A DNA stretch of 64,000 bases from Lysobacter panacisoli (GTDB lineage: Bacteria > Pseudomonadota > Gammaproteobacteria > Xanthomonadales > Xanthomonadaceae): contig NZ_VLNU01000001.1 of NCBI RefSeq assembly GCF_009765165.1, positions 1,789,001-1,853,000 on the forward strand, written 5' to 3'. The notes under the pieces are model-generated. The model saw nothing but the letters and a program-made list of their open reading frames with translations. It had not been told where the DNA came from and made no database searches. Position numbers and translations under genes: made by a program. This document shows positions 1 to 8,997 of this stretch, piece after piece; position 1 is the first letter of the stretch, and every line of letters begins with the position of its first letter.

Positions 1-224
1 ACGCCGGTGCGCACCAGCCCTTCGCCGATCACGAACAGCAACGCGATCAGCACGATGTTCGGATCGGAGAACCCGGCGATCGCATCGCCGATGTCGATCG
101 CGCCGGTGAACGGCAGCACCGCCATCATCATCAGCGCGACCACGTCCGTGCGCGGCCGTCCCAGCGAGAACATCACGATCGCGCCCGCCAGCAGGAACAG
201 GACCAGCTGCAGTTCGGTGGACAT
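1..224 (-). CDS. SLC13/CitT-type permease, N-terminal fragment
   Basis: The gene runs off the left edge; only about 74 N-terminal residues are visible, starting MSTELQLVLFLLAGAIVMF. Seen: a first hydrophobic helix at once, a short RPRTD loop, a second hydrophobic run, then a GFSDPNIVLIALLFVIGEGL stretch. That last pattern is the hallmark start of SLC13/ArsB-like permeases, which move di- and tricarboxylates, sulfate or similar anions across the inner membrane; many also carry TrkA-C domains further on, outside this window. It is divergent from the lipoprotein gene at 373, with about 150 bp between. The substrate cannot be told from this fragment. Confidence 0.75.
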   Translation of the reverse strand, partial: MSTELQLVLFLLAGAIVMFSLGRPRTDVVALMMMAVLPFTGAIDIGDAIAGFSDPNIVLIALLFVIGEGLVRTG

Positions 225-372
225 CGTCGGGCCCGTGCCTCGACCGGTCGGGGCGTCCGCACAATGTAGGCGCGACCGCCATCACCATCCTTCACGCGCC
301 CTTGGCAAGCGCCGGAGTTGACTGCTGGCCCGAACGGCCGCCGCCGTGGTGGTCCGTACAAGGAGCGTCGCC

Positions 373-1491
373 ATGCGTATGCGTCTCGCCGCGAGTGCAG
401 TGGTCCTGGCCCTCGTTTCCACTGCATGCGGGCCGCGCGATGCACCTCAACCCACGGGCGATGCCGCGCAACCGGCACCCGTGCCGACACCCGCGGCCAC
501 ACCGCCGGAGCCCGCTGCGACGCCTGCACCGGTGCCGGGCGCGATTCCGGTCACGGTCGACAACTTCGTGCGTGCCGAGTCCGACAGCTACATCGGCTCG
601 ATGGTCAAGGACGCTGGTGGGCTGGGCAAGCTGCTGCACCGGCGCGAACCGGCGCCGCTCGACAAACAGACCGTCATCCGCCTCAACCGCGACACGCTGT
701 ACAGCTCGGCGGTGTTCGACCTGGACGCCGGTCCCGCGACGATCACGCTGCCTGATGCCAAGGGGCGCTTCCAGTCGCTCCAGTTCATCAACCAGGATCA
801 ATACGCGTGGACCGAGTACGGCGCCGGTCCGCACACCGTCGACAGGAAGAAGGTGGGCACTCGCTACGTCGTGGCCGGCATCCGCACGCTGGTCGATCCC
901 GGCGATCCGAAGGATGTCGAGGCCGTGCATGCGCTGCAGGATGCGATCACCGTGAGCCAGCCAGGCGGGCCGGGGTCGTTCGAGGCGCCGAAGTGGGATG
1001 CGGTCAGTCAGAAGAAGGTGCGCGACGCGCTCCTCGCGTTGGGTTCGACCTTGCCCGATTTCCGGCACGCCTTCGGTTCCAAGGAGCAGGTCGATCCAGT
1101 GCGCCGCCTGATCGGCGCCGGCGCGGCATGGGGCGGCAATCCCGACAAGGACGCGGTCTACCTCAACATCACGCCGACCGGAAACGACGGCAAGACGGTC
1201 TACACGCTGGACGTGAGGGACGTGCCGGTCGAGGCGTTCTGGTCGGTCAGCGTCTACAACGCGCAGGGCTATTACGAGCAGAACGCGTACAACGCCTACA
1301 CCATCAACAACCTCACCGCGAAGAAGGAAGCCGACGGTTCGGTGCGGATCCAGTTCGGCGGCTGCGATGGCAAGATCGCCAACTGCCTGCCGATCGTGCC
1401 GGGCTGGAACTACACCGTGCGCCTGTATCGTCCGAAGGCGGCGATCCTCGACGGCAGCTGGAAATTCCCGGAACCCAAACCCGTCGGCTGA
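373..1491 (+). CDS. DUF1254/DUF1214 domain lipoprotein
   Basis: Seen: ATG at 373 with an AAGGAG Shine-Dalgarno seven bases upstream; a GTG at 346 in frame lacks such a site. The protein opens with MRMRLAASAVVLALVSTACG, a lipoprotein signal with the cysteine about residue 19, followed by a proline/alanine-rich linker. The middle part (RLNRDTLYSSAVFDLDAGPA) is the DUF1254 pattern and the C-terminal third (VPVEAFWSVSVYNAQGYY, then NAYTINNLTA) is DUF1214. Known: these two domains usually occur together in secreted proteins of undefined function. Inferred: a periplasmic or outer-membrane-anchored protein. No enzymatic residue can be named. Confidence 0.85.
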   Translation: MRMRLAASAVVLALVSTACGPRDAPQPTGDAAQPAPVPTPAATPPEPAATPAPVPGAIPVTVDNFVRAESDSYIGSMVKDAGGLGKLLHRREPAPLDKQTVIRLNRDTLYSSAVFDLDAGPATITLPDAKGRFQSLQFINQDQYAWTEYGAGPHTVDRKKVGTRYVVAGIRTLVDPGDPKDVEAVHALQDAITVSQPGGPGSFEAPKWDAVSQKKVRDALLALGSTLPDFRHAFGSKEQVDPVRRLIGAGAAWGGNPDKDAVYLNITPTGNDGKTVYTLDVRDVPVEAFWSVSVYNAQGYYEQNAYNAYTINNLTAKKEADGSVRIQFGGCDGKIANCLPIVPGWNYTVRLYRPKAAILDGSWKFPEPKPVG

Positions 1492-1497
1492 CGGGTT

Positions 1498-3594
1498 TCA
1501 TCCGTCCCAGCCGAGTCCGAGCGTGAAGCCGCGGCCAAGGCCCGGTTCGAAGTAGCGTGCGTTGCCTTCGTTGACGATCACCGAGCCGACGTAGTCGCGG
1601 TCGAACAGGTTGTCCGCGCGCGCGAACGCATGCCAGCCGGTGTTCGCCGCACGCCACTGCAGGCGCAGTGCGAACGTCGCGTAACCGGGCGTGGCATCGG
1701 TGTTGCGGTCGTCGGTGGGCATACCGTCGCTGGCGCGCATCTCCAGTGCGGCGACGGTGCGCGCATCACGCGAGTTCCAGGCCAGTTCCGCGTAGCCGTC
1801 CGCGCGCGGAATGCCGGGAATGCGATTGCCTGCGTCCACCACCTGCAGCTGTTCGACGCCGCCGCTCAGCACGCGATAGCGGAACGCTTCGGTGAAACGC
1901 GCGCGCAGCCAGTTGAAGGTGAGCGCGTACGACCACTGCGGATGCAGGCGGCCATCGAAGCCCGCCTCGATGCCCTCGCGTCGAGTGCGGCCGGCGTTGG
2001 CGAAACTTGCGCGGCCGCCGCGGTTGTCGGCAGGCACGATCTCGTCTTCGCCGTCGATGCGGTAGATCGCGAGGCTCGCGTTGTGCGCGTCGAAACGCCA
2101 GCGCGCACCGAGCTCCGCGCTGTCGAAATGCGCCGGTTGCAGCGCCGTGTTGAATCCGGCGCCACCGTCGGGGCGGTACGCGAGTTCCGTCACCGTCGGC
2201 GTTTCGAAGCCGCGGCCGAGGCTCGCGTACACCTCGCCGTGCGTGAAGCCGCGCGACACGCCCAGCGCGGTGGCCGTCTCGCTGTAATCGAGATCGCCGC
2301 TGTCGTCGCCGTTGCCGGGCGCGATGTAATGATCGTCGGAGGAGAAATCGAGTCGTGCGTGCCGCACCGCGCCCAGCGCGGTCCATTGCGGCGCGATGCG
2401 CCATTCTCCCAGCGCGAACGCCTCGTTGCTGCGGATGCGGTTGTCCTCGTCGCGACGCAGGCGGCCGCGCACACCGAGCTGATCGCCGACGAAGTTCTCG
2501 TAACCGCGACGCTGTTCGTCGAGCCATCCGCTCTCGACGCCGAGCGTCATTGCGCCGGCATCGCCGCTCCAGCGATGGCCCGCATCGACGCCCGTCGAAC
2601 GACGGCCGAGGTCGATCACGCCGCCCGCGCTGCTCGGCGCGCGCTGCGCGACGACGGGAATCGCGAGGAACTGCACCACGTCGCGCGCGACGGCATAACC
2701 GCCGATCCAGTACTCGCGACCCGGCGCGTACGCGTCTTCCCAGCGTGCGCCGAGCTGCGCGTTGTCGATCTTCTTGCGCGTGTCGAACTGCTCCGCGACC
2801 GGATCGGTCCCGTGCGGATCGCGCTGCCACTGCGCGCGCGTGAGGCCGAGCGGGTCGTCGGTGTACGGCTGGCTCAATCCGCCGCCGACAAGGCGCAGAC
2901 GCGAATCCGCGTCCGGCGACCACTGCGCCACCGCATCGAGCTGCGCGCGCTGCGCCGAACTGTGCGGGCGCTCGCCGCCGGTGGTGAACGCGCTGCCGAG
3001 CGCGCGCCATCGCCATGTGTCGCTCGCGTTCGCGCCTTCGATGCCGGCGGCGAGGCGCGCGCTGGCGCGGGAACCGATCCAGCCGTTTGCCTCGATCGCG
3101 TGTTCGCCATCGAGCGCGGTCTCACCGACGATCGCACCACCGGCCGCGTTGCCGTACTGCAACGCGAGCGGCCCGCGCAGCACCTGGATGCGGTCGAGCG
3201 CGCTCAGCGGGAAACTCGCCGCCTGGCCCTGGCCGTCGAGTGCGGACGATGGCACGCCATCGACGATCAACTTGATTCCGCGAATGCCGAAGGTGGAGCG
3301 CGCGCCGAAGCCGCGGCTCTGCACCTGCAGGTCCTGCGCGTAGTTCTGGCGATCGAGCACGGTCACGCCGGGCGCGCGCACCAGCGACTCCGCCAGCGAT
3401 ACCTGTCGCTGTCCCGCACGCAGCGCGTCGCCGTCGATCACGCTGACGGAACCGGGGAAACGGGTGAGCGGCTGGCGTGCGCCGAGCACTTCCACCGTGT
3501 CCAGCGTGGTCGCCGCGTCCTGCGCCCGGGCGGGCGTCGCACAGGCCAGCGTCACCGCAAGCGCCAGCACGGATGCGGCCGGTCGGGCCTCCAC
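1498..3594 (-). CDS. TonB-dependent outer-membrane receptor
   Basis: About 698 residues. Seen: a signal peptide ending TPARAQ, a TonB-box-like DTVEVLGAR, a plug domain (SLAESLVRAPGVTVLDRQN; GIRGIKLIVDGVP; LDRIQVLRGPLALQYGNAAGG), then a long beta-barrel ending NARYFEPGLGRGFTLGLGW. Such receptors import iron chelates or other scarce ligands with energy from TonB-ExbBD; the ligand here is unknown. The start is uncertain: GTG 3594 places the signal peptide at the very N-terminus and leaves room for a promoter, whereas ATG 3666 would overlap the divergent EF-hand start by two bases. Neither has a clear Shine-Dalgarno. Its stop is six bases past the end of the DUF1254 gene, so the two converge. Confidence 0.85.
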   Translation of the reverse strand: MEARPAASVLALAVTLACATPARAQDAATTLDTVEVLGARQPLTRFPGSVSVIDGDALRAGQRQVSLAESLVRAPGVTVLDRQNYAQDLQVQSRGFGARSTFGIRGIKLIVDGVPSSALDGQGQAASFPLSALDRIQVLRGPLALQYGNAAGGAIVGETALDGEHAIEANGWIGSRASARLAAGIEGANASDTWRWRALGSAFTTGGERPHSSAQRAQLDAVAQWSPDADSRLRLVGGGLSQPYTDDPLGLTRAQWQRDPHGTDPVAEQFDTRKKIDNAQLGARWEDAYAPGREYWIGGYAVARDVVQFLAIPVVAQRAPSSAGGVIDLGRRSTGVDAGHRWSGDAGAMTLGVESGWLDEQRRGYENFVGDQLGVRGRLRRDEDNRIRSNEAFALGEWRIAPQWTALGAVRHARLDFSSDDHYIAPGNGDDSGDLDYSETATALGVSRGFTHGEVYASLGRGFETPTVTELAYRPDGGAGFNTALQPAHFDSAELGARWRFDAHNASLAIYRIDGEDEIVPADNRGGRASFANAGRTRREGIEAGFDGRLHPQWSYALTFNWLRARFTEAFRYRVLSGGVEQLQVVDAGNRIPGIPRADGYAELAWNSRDARTVAALEMRASDGMPTDDRNTDATPGYATFALRLQWRAANTGWHAFARADNLFDRDYVGSVIVNEGNARYFEPGLGRGFTLGLGWDG

Positions 3595-3664
3595 GCCACG
3601 TGAAGGTTTGCAGGCAGCCGCCCCGATAGGGTGTCGGCCGAAGTCTTTCTGATGAGGTGGGGTC

Positions 3665-4000
3665 ATGAAAGTCGCAATCCGTGCCGTGCTTGTCCTGGCC
3701 ATTGTCGCCGTCCCCATCACGATCTGGGCGCAGACCACGCCCACCACGCCCGCGCCGCCCGTTGCGGCAACACCGCCGGCGCCGGCGATGCCGCCGCCCG
3801 GCCCGCAGGAGCTGCGTCCCGACCCGCTGCCGATGGACCTGGACGGCGACGGCGTGGTCACCGCCGCCGAGCACGCGGCCGGCGCGCGCGCTCTGTTCGA
3901 GCACATGGACGCGAACCATGACGAGCGCGTGACCCGCGAAGAGATGATTACGTTCCAGCGCCAGGTGCTGGGCGCGCCGCTGCCGCCGCCGGGCCGCTGA
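3665..4000 (+). CDS. Secreted EF-hand protein
   Basis: 111 residues. Seen: a signal peptide (MKVAIRAVLVLAIVAVPITIWAQ), a Pro/Ala/Thr-rich linker, then two EF-hand loops: DLDGDGVVTAAE (a canonical calcium loop with Asp 1, 3, 5 and Glu 12) and DANHDERVTREE. A GAGGTGGGG ribosome site precedes the ATG. Inferred: a periplasmic calcium-binding protein of unknown partner. It is divergent from the TonB receptor, whose longest possible reading overlaps this start codon. Confidence 0.8.
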   Translation: MKVAIRAVLVLAIVAVPITIWAQTTPTTPAPPVAATPPAPAMPPPGPQELRPDPLPMDLDGDGVVTAAEHAAGARALFEHMDANHDERVTREEMITFQRQVLGAPLPPPGR

Positions 4001-4003
4001 ACC

Positions 4004-4294
4004 CCTCTCCCTGGCCGCCTTCGGCGGCCTGTCCCTCTCAGCTCTGCACTCCCTGCGGTCGCCGCAAGGGGAGAGGGAAACGCGAAGCGTCAGGCCTCTG
4101 CTTTGTCCTTCTGCTCTGGCGGGAAAAGGTGGAAGAGGGGGTACGTGCCACGCCTTTGCTTTTCCTTCTCCCCTCGCGGGAGAAGGTGCCCGAAGGGCGG
4201 AAGAGGGGGCGCTTGTCGCACGCACCCCTCCCTGGGCTGCGCGGCCTGTCCCTCTCAGCTCTGCACTCCCTGCGGTCGCCGCAAGGGGAGAGGG
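4004..4294. repeat. Mosaic palindromic repeat cluster (two interrupted and one intact hairpin)
   Basis: This cluster fills most of the 460-bp gap before aceE. Seen: a CCCTCTC ... GGGGAGAGGG hairpin at 4033-4077 interrupted by a 22-bp cassette (4040-4061); an intact related hairpin CCTTCTC...GAGAAGG at 4164-4186 followed by GTGCCCGAAGGGCGGAAGAGGG; and a second interrupted copy with the same cassette at 4257-4278. The same modules recur at 7179-7250, 43752-43891 and 54303-54456. No open frame in the gap looks coding. Confidence 0.85.
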
Positions 4295-4399
4295 AGAAGC
4301 ACCACCAGCCATCCGCCAGCGTAGGGAAACCGCGCCCGCAATCCGCCTTTCGTCGCAACGCTGAAGCCCACCGCATGCGGCCCGGCGGGCCGGACAGCC

Positions 4400-4409
4400 C
4401 TGTTAGAAT
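4400..4409 (+). promoter_or_regulatory. Extended -10 promoter of aceE
   Basis: TG-T-TAGAAT matches an extended -10 (TGnTATAAT), with transcription expected near 4416 and a leader of about 47 bases. The -10 is half of an inverted repeat, GTTAGA at 4402 and TCTAAC about eight bases on, which could bind a regulator. No convincing -35 is visible, as expected for an extended -10. Confidence 0.5.
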
Positions 4410-4462
4410 CGATGCTCTAACCCCGCCCCACACGAGGCGCGGCCATAGGGGCCGCGATACGC

Positions 4463-7162
4463 ATGACGTCTCTCCACGCTGTCATCAACGACCTGCTCCA
4501 GAACGACCCGGATCCGACCGAGACCCGCGAGTGGATCGAGTCCGTCCAGGCCGTCATCGAGCGCGACGGTGCCGAACGCGCGCACCAGCTGCTCGAAGGC
4601 ATGGTCGAAGTCACCCGTCGCGCCGGCGCACACCTGCCGTTCTCGCCGACCACCGAATACATCAACACCATTCCCGCGCACCTGGAGGCCAAGAGCCCCG
4701 GCGACCACGCGATGGAATGGCGAATCCGTTCGATCATCCGCTGGAACGCGCTGGCGATGGTCGTGCGCGCGAACCGCAAGCCGGGCGACCTCGGCGGCCA
4801 CATCGCCTCGTTCGCGTCCGCCGCGACGCTCTACGACGTCGGCTTCAACCACTTCTGGCGCGGTCCGGACGGCGACCACCCGGGCGACGTCATCGGCGTG
4901 CAGGGCCACAGCTCGCCGGGCATCTACGCGCGCTCGTTCCTGGAAGGCCGCATCAGCGAATCGCAGCTCGACAACTTCCGCATGGAAGTCGACGGCCGCG
5001 GCATCAGCTCGTACCCGCATCCGTGGCTGATGCCGGACTACTGGCAGGTCCCGACCGTGTCGATGGGCCTGGGCCCGCTGGCCGCCATCTACCAGGCGCG
5101 CAACTGGAAATACCTGGAAGGCCGCGGCCTGCTGCCCAAGTCCGACCGCAAGGTGTGGGCGTTCCTCGGCGACGGTGAGACGGACGAACCCGAATCGCTC
5201 GGCGCCATCTCGGTCGCCGGCCGCGAAGGCCTGGACAACCTGGTCTTCGTCATCAACTGCAACCTGCAGCGCCTGGACGGCCCGGTGCGCGGCAACGGCA
5301 AGATCATCCAGGAACTGGAAGGCCAGTTCCGCGGCGCCGGCTGGAACGTCATCAAGACCGTCTGGGGCAGCTACTGGGATCCGTTGCTGGCGCGCGACAC
5401 CGCCGGCAAGCTGCGCCAGCTGATGATGGAAACCGTCGACGGCGAATACCAGAACTGCAAGGCGTTCGGCGGCAAGTACACGCGCGAGAACTTCTTCAAC
5501 AAGTATCCGGAAACCGCGCAGCTCGTCGCCAACCTGTCCGACGACGACATCTGGCGCCTCAACCGCGGTGGCCACGACCCGCACAAGGTCTACGCCGCGT
5601 ACCACGAAGCGGTGAACACCAAGGGCATGCCCACCGTGATCCTGGCCAAGACGGTCAAGGGCTACGGCATGGGCGCGGCCGGTGAGTCGCTCAACCCGAC
5701 CCACCAGACCAAGAAGCTCGACGACGAAGCCGTGCGCCTGTTCCGCGACCGCTTCAACATCCCGGTGACCGACGCGCAGCTGGCCGACGGCAAGGTGCCG
5801 TTCTTCCACCCGGGCGAGAAGTCGCCGGAAGTGGAATACATGATCGAGCGCCGCAAGTCGCTGGGCGGCTTCCTGCCGCAGCGTCGCCGCAAGAGCAGCC
5901 AGTCGCTGGAAGTGCCCAAGCTCGACGCCTTCGACCGCCTGCTCAAGAGCACCGGCGAGCGCGAGATCAGCACCACGATGTCGTTCGTGCAGGCGCTCAA
6001 CATCGTCCTGCGCGACAAGCAGGTCGGCCCGCGCTGCGTGCCGATCGTCGCGGATGAGGCGCGCACCTTCGGCATGGAAGGCCTGTTCCGCCAGATCGGC
6101 ATCTACGCCCCGCACGGCCAGAAGTACAAGCCGGTGGATCGCGACCAGCTCATGTACTACCGCGAAGACGCGGCGGGCCAGGTGCTGGAAGAAGGCATCA
6201 CCGAAGCCGGTGCGTTCACCAGCTGGATGGCGGCAGCGACGAGCTACAGCACCAACGATCTGCAGATGCTGCCGTTCTACATCTACTACTCGATGTTCGG
6301 CTTCCAGCGCATCGGCGACAGCGCGTGGCAGGCGGCGGACATGCGCGCGCGCGGCTTCCTGCTGGGCGCCACCGCGGGCCGCACCACGCTCAACGGCGAA
6401 GGCCTGCAGCACGAAGACGGTCACAGCCACCTGTTGGCCAGCGCCATCCCGAACTGCCGCAGCTACGACCCGACCTTCGGCTTCGAAGTCGCGGTGATCC
6501 TGCAGCACGGCATGCAGCGCATGCTCACCGAGCAGCAGGACGAGTACTACTACCTCACCCTGATGAACGAGAACTACGCCCACCCGGACATGCCGGAAGG
6601 CGCGGCCGACGGCATCATCAAGGGCATGTACCTGCTGAAGGACGCCGGTAAGCCGAAGAAGGGCGAACTGCGCGTGCAGCTCATGGGCAGCGGCACCATC
6701 CTGCGCGAAGCCATCGCCGCGGCCGAGCTGCTGGACAAGGACTTCGGCGTCACCGCCGACATCTGGTCCTGCCCCAGCTTCACCGAACTGGCCCGCGACG
6801 GCGAAGACGCCATCCGCACCAACCGCATGAACCCGGAAGGCACGCAGCGCAAGCCGTACGTCACCACGCTGCTGGAAGGCCGCCAGGGTCCCGCCATCGC
6901 CGCGACGGATTACGTGCGCGCGTACTCCAACCAGATCCGCGAGTTCGTGCCGATGAAGTACACGGTGCTGGGCACCGACGGCTTCGGCCGAAGCGACACC
7001 CGCGCCAACCTGCGCCGTCATTTCGAAGTGGACCGCCACTACATCGCCCACGCCGCCATCGCTGCGCTTGCAGCCGAAGGCAAAATGACCGGCAAGGACG
7101 TCGCCCGCGCGATCAAGCAGTACAAGATCGACGGGGAGAAGCCGAATCCTCTGGGGGTTTGA
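4463..7162 (+). CDS. aceE: Pyruvate dehydrogenase E1 component, homodimeric type
   Basis: 899 residues, close to the usual 885-900 of gammaproteobacterial AceE. It decarboxylates pyruvate with thiamine diphosphate and passes the acetyl group to the lipoyl arm of AceF. Seen: the thiamine diphosphate motif GDGETDEPES, then NCNLQRLDGPVRGNGKI; DEARTFGMEGLFRQIGIY in the middle domain; and the C-terminal PYVTTLLEGRQGPAIAATDY region. The start ATG follows a 47-base leader from an extended -10 promoter. It is transcribed alone and ends near a repeat and a terminator. The partner genes aceF and lpd lie 53 kb away on the same strand. Confidence 0.97.
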   Translation: MTSLHAVINDLLQNDPDPTETREWIESVQAVIERDGAERAHQLLEGMVEVTRRAGAHLPFSPTTEYINTIPAHLEAKSPGDHAMEWRIRSIIRWNALAMVVRANRKPGDLGGHIASFASAATLYDVGFNHFWRGPDGDHPGDVIGVQGHSSPGIYARSFLEGRISESQLDNFRMEVDGRGISSYPHPWLMPDYWQVPTVSMGLGPLAAIYQARNWKYLEGRGLLPKSDRKVWAFLGDGETDEPESLGAISVAGREGLDNLVFVINCNLQRLDGPVRGNGKIIQELEGQFRGAGWNVIKTVWGSYWDPLLARDTAGKLRQLMMETVDGEYQNCKAFGGKYTRENFFNKYPETAQLVANLSDDDIWRLNRGGHDPHKVYAAYHEAVNTKGMPTVILAKTVKGYGMGAAGESLNPTHQTKKLDDEAVRLFRDRFNIPVTDAQLADGKVPFFHPGEKSPEVEYMIERRKSLGGFLPQRRRKSSQSLEVPKLDAFDRLLKSTGEREISTTMSFVQALNIVLRDKQVGPRCVPIVADEARTFGMEGLFRQIGIYAPHGQKYKPVDRDQLMYYREDAAGQVLEEGITEAGAFTSWMAAATSYSTNDLQMLPFYIYYSMFGFQRIGDSAWQAADMRARGFLLGATAGRTTLNGEGLQHEDGHSHLLASAIPNCRSYDPTFGFEVAVILQHGMQRMLTEQQDEYYYLTLMNENYAHPDMPEGAADGIIKGMYLLKDAGKPKKGELRVQLMGSGTILREAIAAAELLDKDFGVTADIWSCPSFTELARDGEDAIRTNRMNPEGTQRKPYVTTLLEGRQGPAIAATDYVRAYSNQIREFVPMKYTVLGTDGFGRSDTRANLRRHFEVDRHYIAHAAIAALAAEGKMTGKDVARAIKQYKIDGEKPNPLGV

Positions 7163-7178
7163 TCACATTGCGATGAAC

Positions 7179-7250
7179 ACCCTCTCCCCTCGTGGCGACC
7201 GCAGGGAGTGCAGAGCTGAGAGGGTCGGTTGCCGAAAGCAACCGGGGAGA
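7179..7250. repeat. Palindromic repeat carrying the 22-bp cassette, reverse orientation
   Basis: CCCTCTCCCC at 7180 and GAGAGGG at 7218 are the two halves of the repeat hairpin; the 22-bp cassette sits between them at 7196-7217 in reverse orientation. A further GGTTGCCGAAAGCAACC hairpin (7227-7243) and GGGGAGAGGGG follow. The element lies just behind aceE and in front of its terminator. Confidence 0.8.
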
Positions 7251-7251
7251 G

Positions 7252-7277
7252 GGGCGACCGAAAGGTCGCCCTTTTTC
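7252..7277 (+). terminator. Rho-independent terminator of aceE
   Basis: An 8-bp stem GGGCGACC/GGTCGCCC with a GAAA tetraloop is followed by five T residues. It lies 90 bases after the aceE stop. Confidence 0.85.
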
Positions 7278-7388
7278 GTTGGCGGTCGCCTAACGAAAAC
7301 CAAGCAATCGACGCCGCGACCCCCGCTACCCTTGCCGCCGGGGTTCCCATCACAACGCCACATCCCTTCCTCACGCACGGAGCGCTGG

Positions 7389-8396
7389 ATGAAGTCGATC
7401 ACGCTGTCCACCCTCGTCGCACTTGCCGCGATGCACGCAACCGTCCATGCCGCGCCGGACGCACCGCAACAGACACCCGATGACTACGCCAAGCCGGCCC
7501 AGCGCATCGCCATCGCACCCGGCCGCTCACTCAACCTGCGTTGCACCGGCAACGGCCCGCGGACTGTCCTGCTCGAAGCCGGCGCCAATGCCGACGCCAC
7601 GACCTGGTTTCGCGTGCAGTCGCTGCTTTCGCAGACATCGCGCGTTTGTTCCTATGATCGCGCCGGCTACGGCTTCAGCGACGAAGGCCCGATGCCGCGC
7701 AACCTCGACGCCGATGTCGCCGACCTCAGCACGTTGATCGACACCGCCAAGTTGAAGACGCCGCTTGTGCTCGTCGGCCACTCGCTCGGCAGCAACATCG
7801 TGCGCCGCTACGCGCAACTGCATCCGAAGAAGGTCGCAGCGCTCGTGCTGGTCGATCCACCCGAGCAAGGCGCCGACGCCTTGCTGCCCGAAGCCTGGAA
7901 ACGCCAGGGCGAAGCCGGGCGCATGCAACGCAACGCCTTCCTCGATGCCTGCCTGAAAGCCGCCGAAGCCGGCACCCTCGACAAAGCCGAAGGCCCGCTC
8001 GCGTCCTGCTTGCGTGCACCGCCACCGTGGCAGAGCGCCGCCGTCGCCGCCACGGTCCGTGCCAACAAACTCAAGCCCGCCTACTGGCGCACCCTGCGTT
8101 CCGAACTCGACGCCAACACCGCGATCTTCGCCAACCCCGTACCGGTAGACGAATCGCATGGCGACATCCCCGTCACCGTCATCGCCGCCGGCTTCCAAAC
8201 GCCGGGCGTACCGGATGACGTGCGGAAGGTGATGCAGGATGCGCGCGAGCAGACACAGACGCGGCTTATCGCATCTTCAAGCAAAGGCCGACGCATCGAT
8301 GTGCCGGAGGCTTCGCACGAGGTGCAGTTGGATGCACCGGAGGCGGTGGTGGCAAACATAAGCGGCGGGGCAAACGGTATTGATGACGTTCGCTGA
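7389..8396 (+). CDS. Secreted alpha/beta-fold hydrolase
   Basis: 335 residues. Seen: a signal peptide ending VHAAPDA, then an alpha/beta hydrolase fold: the oxyanion-type strand VLLEAGANADATTW, the CSYDRAGYGFSD strand-turn, the nucleophile elbow VGHSLGSN (Ser about residue 136), a conserved VDPPEQ, and a late His in VPEASHEVQLD. The start ATG at 7389 follows a GGAG site. Inferred: a periplasmic esterase or lipase-like enzyme; the substrate is unknown. It stands alone between the aceE terminator and a non-coding stretch. Confidence 0.85.
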   Translation: MKSITLSTLVALAAMHATVHAAPDAPQQTPDDYAKPAQRIAIAPGRSLNLRCTGNGPRTVLLEAGANADATTWFRVQSLLSQTSRVCSYDRAGYGFSDEGPMPRNLDADVADLSTLIDTAKLKTPLVLVGHSLGSNIVRRYAQLHPKKVAALVLVDPPEQGADALLPEAWKRQGEAGRMQRNAFLDACLKAAEAGTLDKAEGPLASCLRAPPPWQSAAVAATVRANKLKPAYWRTLRSELDANTAIFANPVPVDESHGDIPVTVIAAGFQTPGVPDDVRKVMQDAREQTQTRLIASSSKGRRIDVPEASHEVQLDAPEAVVANISGGANGIDDVR

Positions 8397-8748
8397 CCCT
8401 GCCATCTCGACGAGTGTGCGGCTTGGGGCGATGGGTTTCGCACGTTCAAGCCTCCCTGCGGCTGCTACTTCTTCGCGTTGAAGGGATCGGTGCTCGCACG
8501 CAATCTCGATGACCAAGGAGCGTCGAATCTCCGAAAGCTAGCGGAACCCACCTCCGTTATTCCGGTGGGTTTTTTATGCCCGACATCTGGGCGTTCCGGC
8601 GCAAGAAGCTCCGCGTCGGGAGGGCGGCGAAATACAACACCTCGCAAGAGGAAATACGCCCGACCGGCTAGCTTCGGTTTCGAACCTCCCGACACCTTGC
8701 GTCCGCATTCCGCGGCGCAAGCCGGATGGATCTGTTGGAGATACCGCA
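8397..8748. other. Non-coding stretch with paired inverted repeats
   Basis: About 350 bp without a convincing gene on either strand. Seen: a terminator at 8545-8576; CCGAAAGCTAGC at 8531 and GCTAGCTTCGG further right, an inverted pair spaced about 130 bases; and TCGGGAGG with CCTCCCGA, another 8-bp pair in the right half. GC is below that of the neighbours. A small RNA ending at the terminator is possible, but I see no clear promoter. Confidence 0.4.
8545..8576 (+). terminator. Rho-independent terminator
   Basis: Stem AACCCACC/GGTGGGTT with an 11-base loop, followed by a run of T. It is 150 bases after the hydrolase stop, so it may end that transcript or an unrecognised small RNA. Confidence 0.8.
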
Positions 8749-8988
8749 ATGCAAAAGGACGTTTGCTTCTCCCCCGACGCGCCCCGCGCCTACCTGTTAC
8801 CCCTCCAGGCGCATGGCTCCCTCAAGCAGGCGCGCGATCAGTTGCGTCTGTACGCGCAGATGGTCGATCCGTGTAGCGACACGCCGGACGAGATCCTGGT
8901 CAACTCGATGGCGCTGGCCGATCTGTTCGACCGCATCGCCGTTGATCTGGACAACGTGATAGGCACGTTGAGCCCGACGTCCAACTAG
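8749..8988 (+). CDS. XAC0095-like small protein
   Basis: 79 residues, no signal peptide and no membrane segment. Seen: the pattern AYLLPLQAHGSLKQARDQLRLYAQM followed by EILVNSMALADLFDRIAVDLDN, which resembles the XAC0095 family found in Xanthomonadaceae. A TTGGAG site lies nine bases before the ATG. Known: no function is assigned to that family. Codon use is less GC-biased than in the flanking core genes. Convergent with the HNH nuclease; only nine bases separate the stops. Confidence 0.65.
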   Translation: MQKDVCFSPDAPRAYLLPLQAHGSLKQARDQLRLYAQMVDPCSDTPDEILVNSMALADLFDRIAVDLDNVIGTLSPTSN

Positions 8989-8997
8989 GCCTCCGCG

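Noticed and set aside
3595..3666. A cobalamin-type riboswitch before the TonB receptor
   Set aside because: The available leader is under 80 bases and shows no B12-box pattern.
4403..7051. An 882-codon open frame antisense to aceE
   Set aside because: It mirrors aceE in a high-GC genome where third-position GC keeps antisense frames open. It lacks a ribosome site and any recognisable domain.
8665..8700. T-loop-like GGTTTCGAACC suggesting a tRNA remnant or attachment site
   Set aside because: No D arm, anticodon arm or acceptor is near it and there is no integrase or matching direct repeat.
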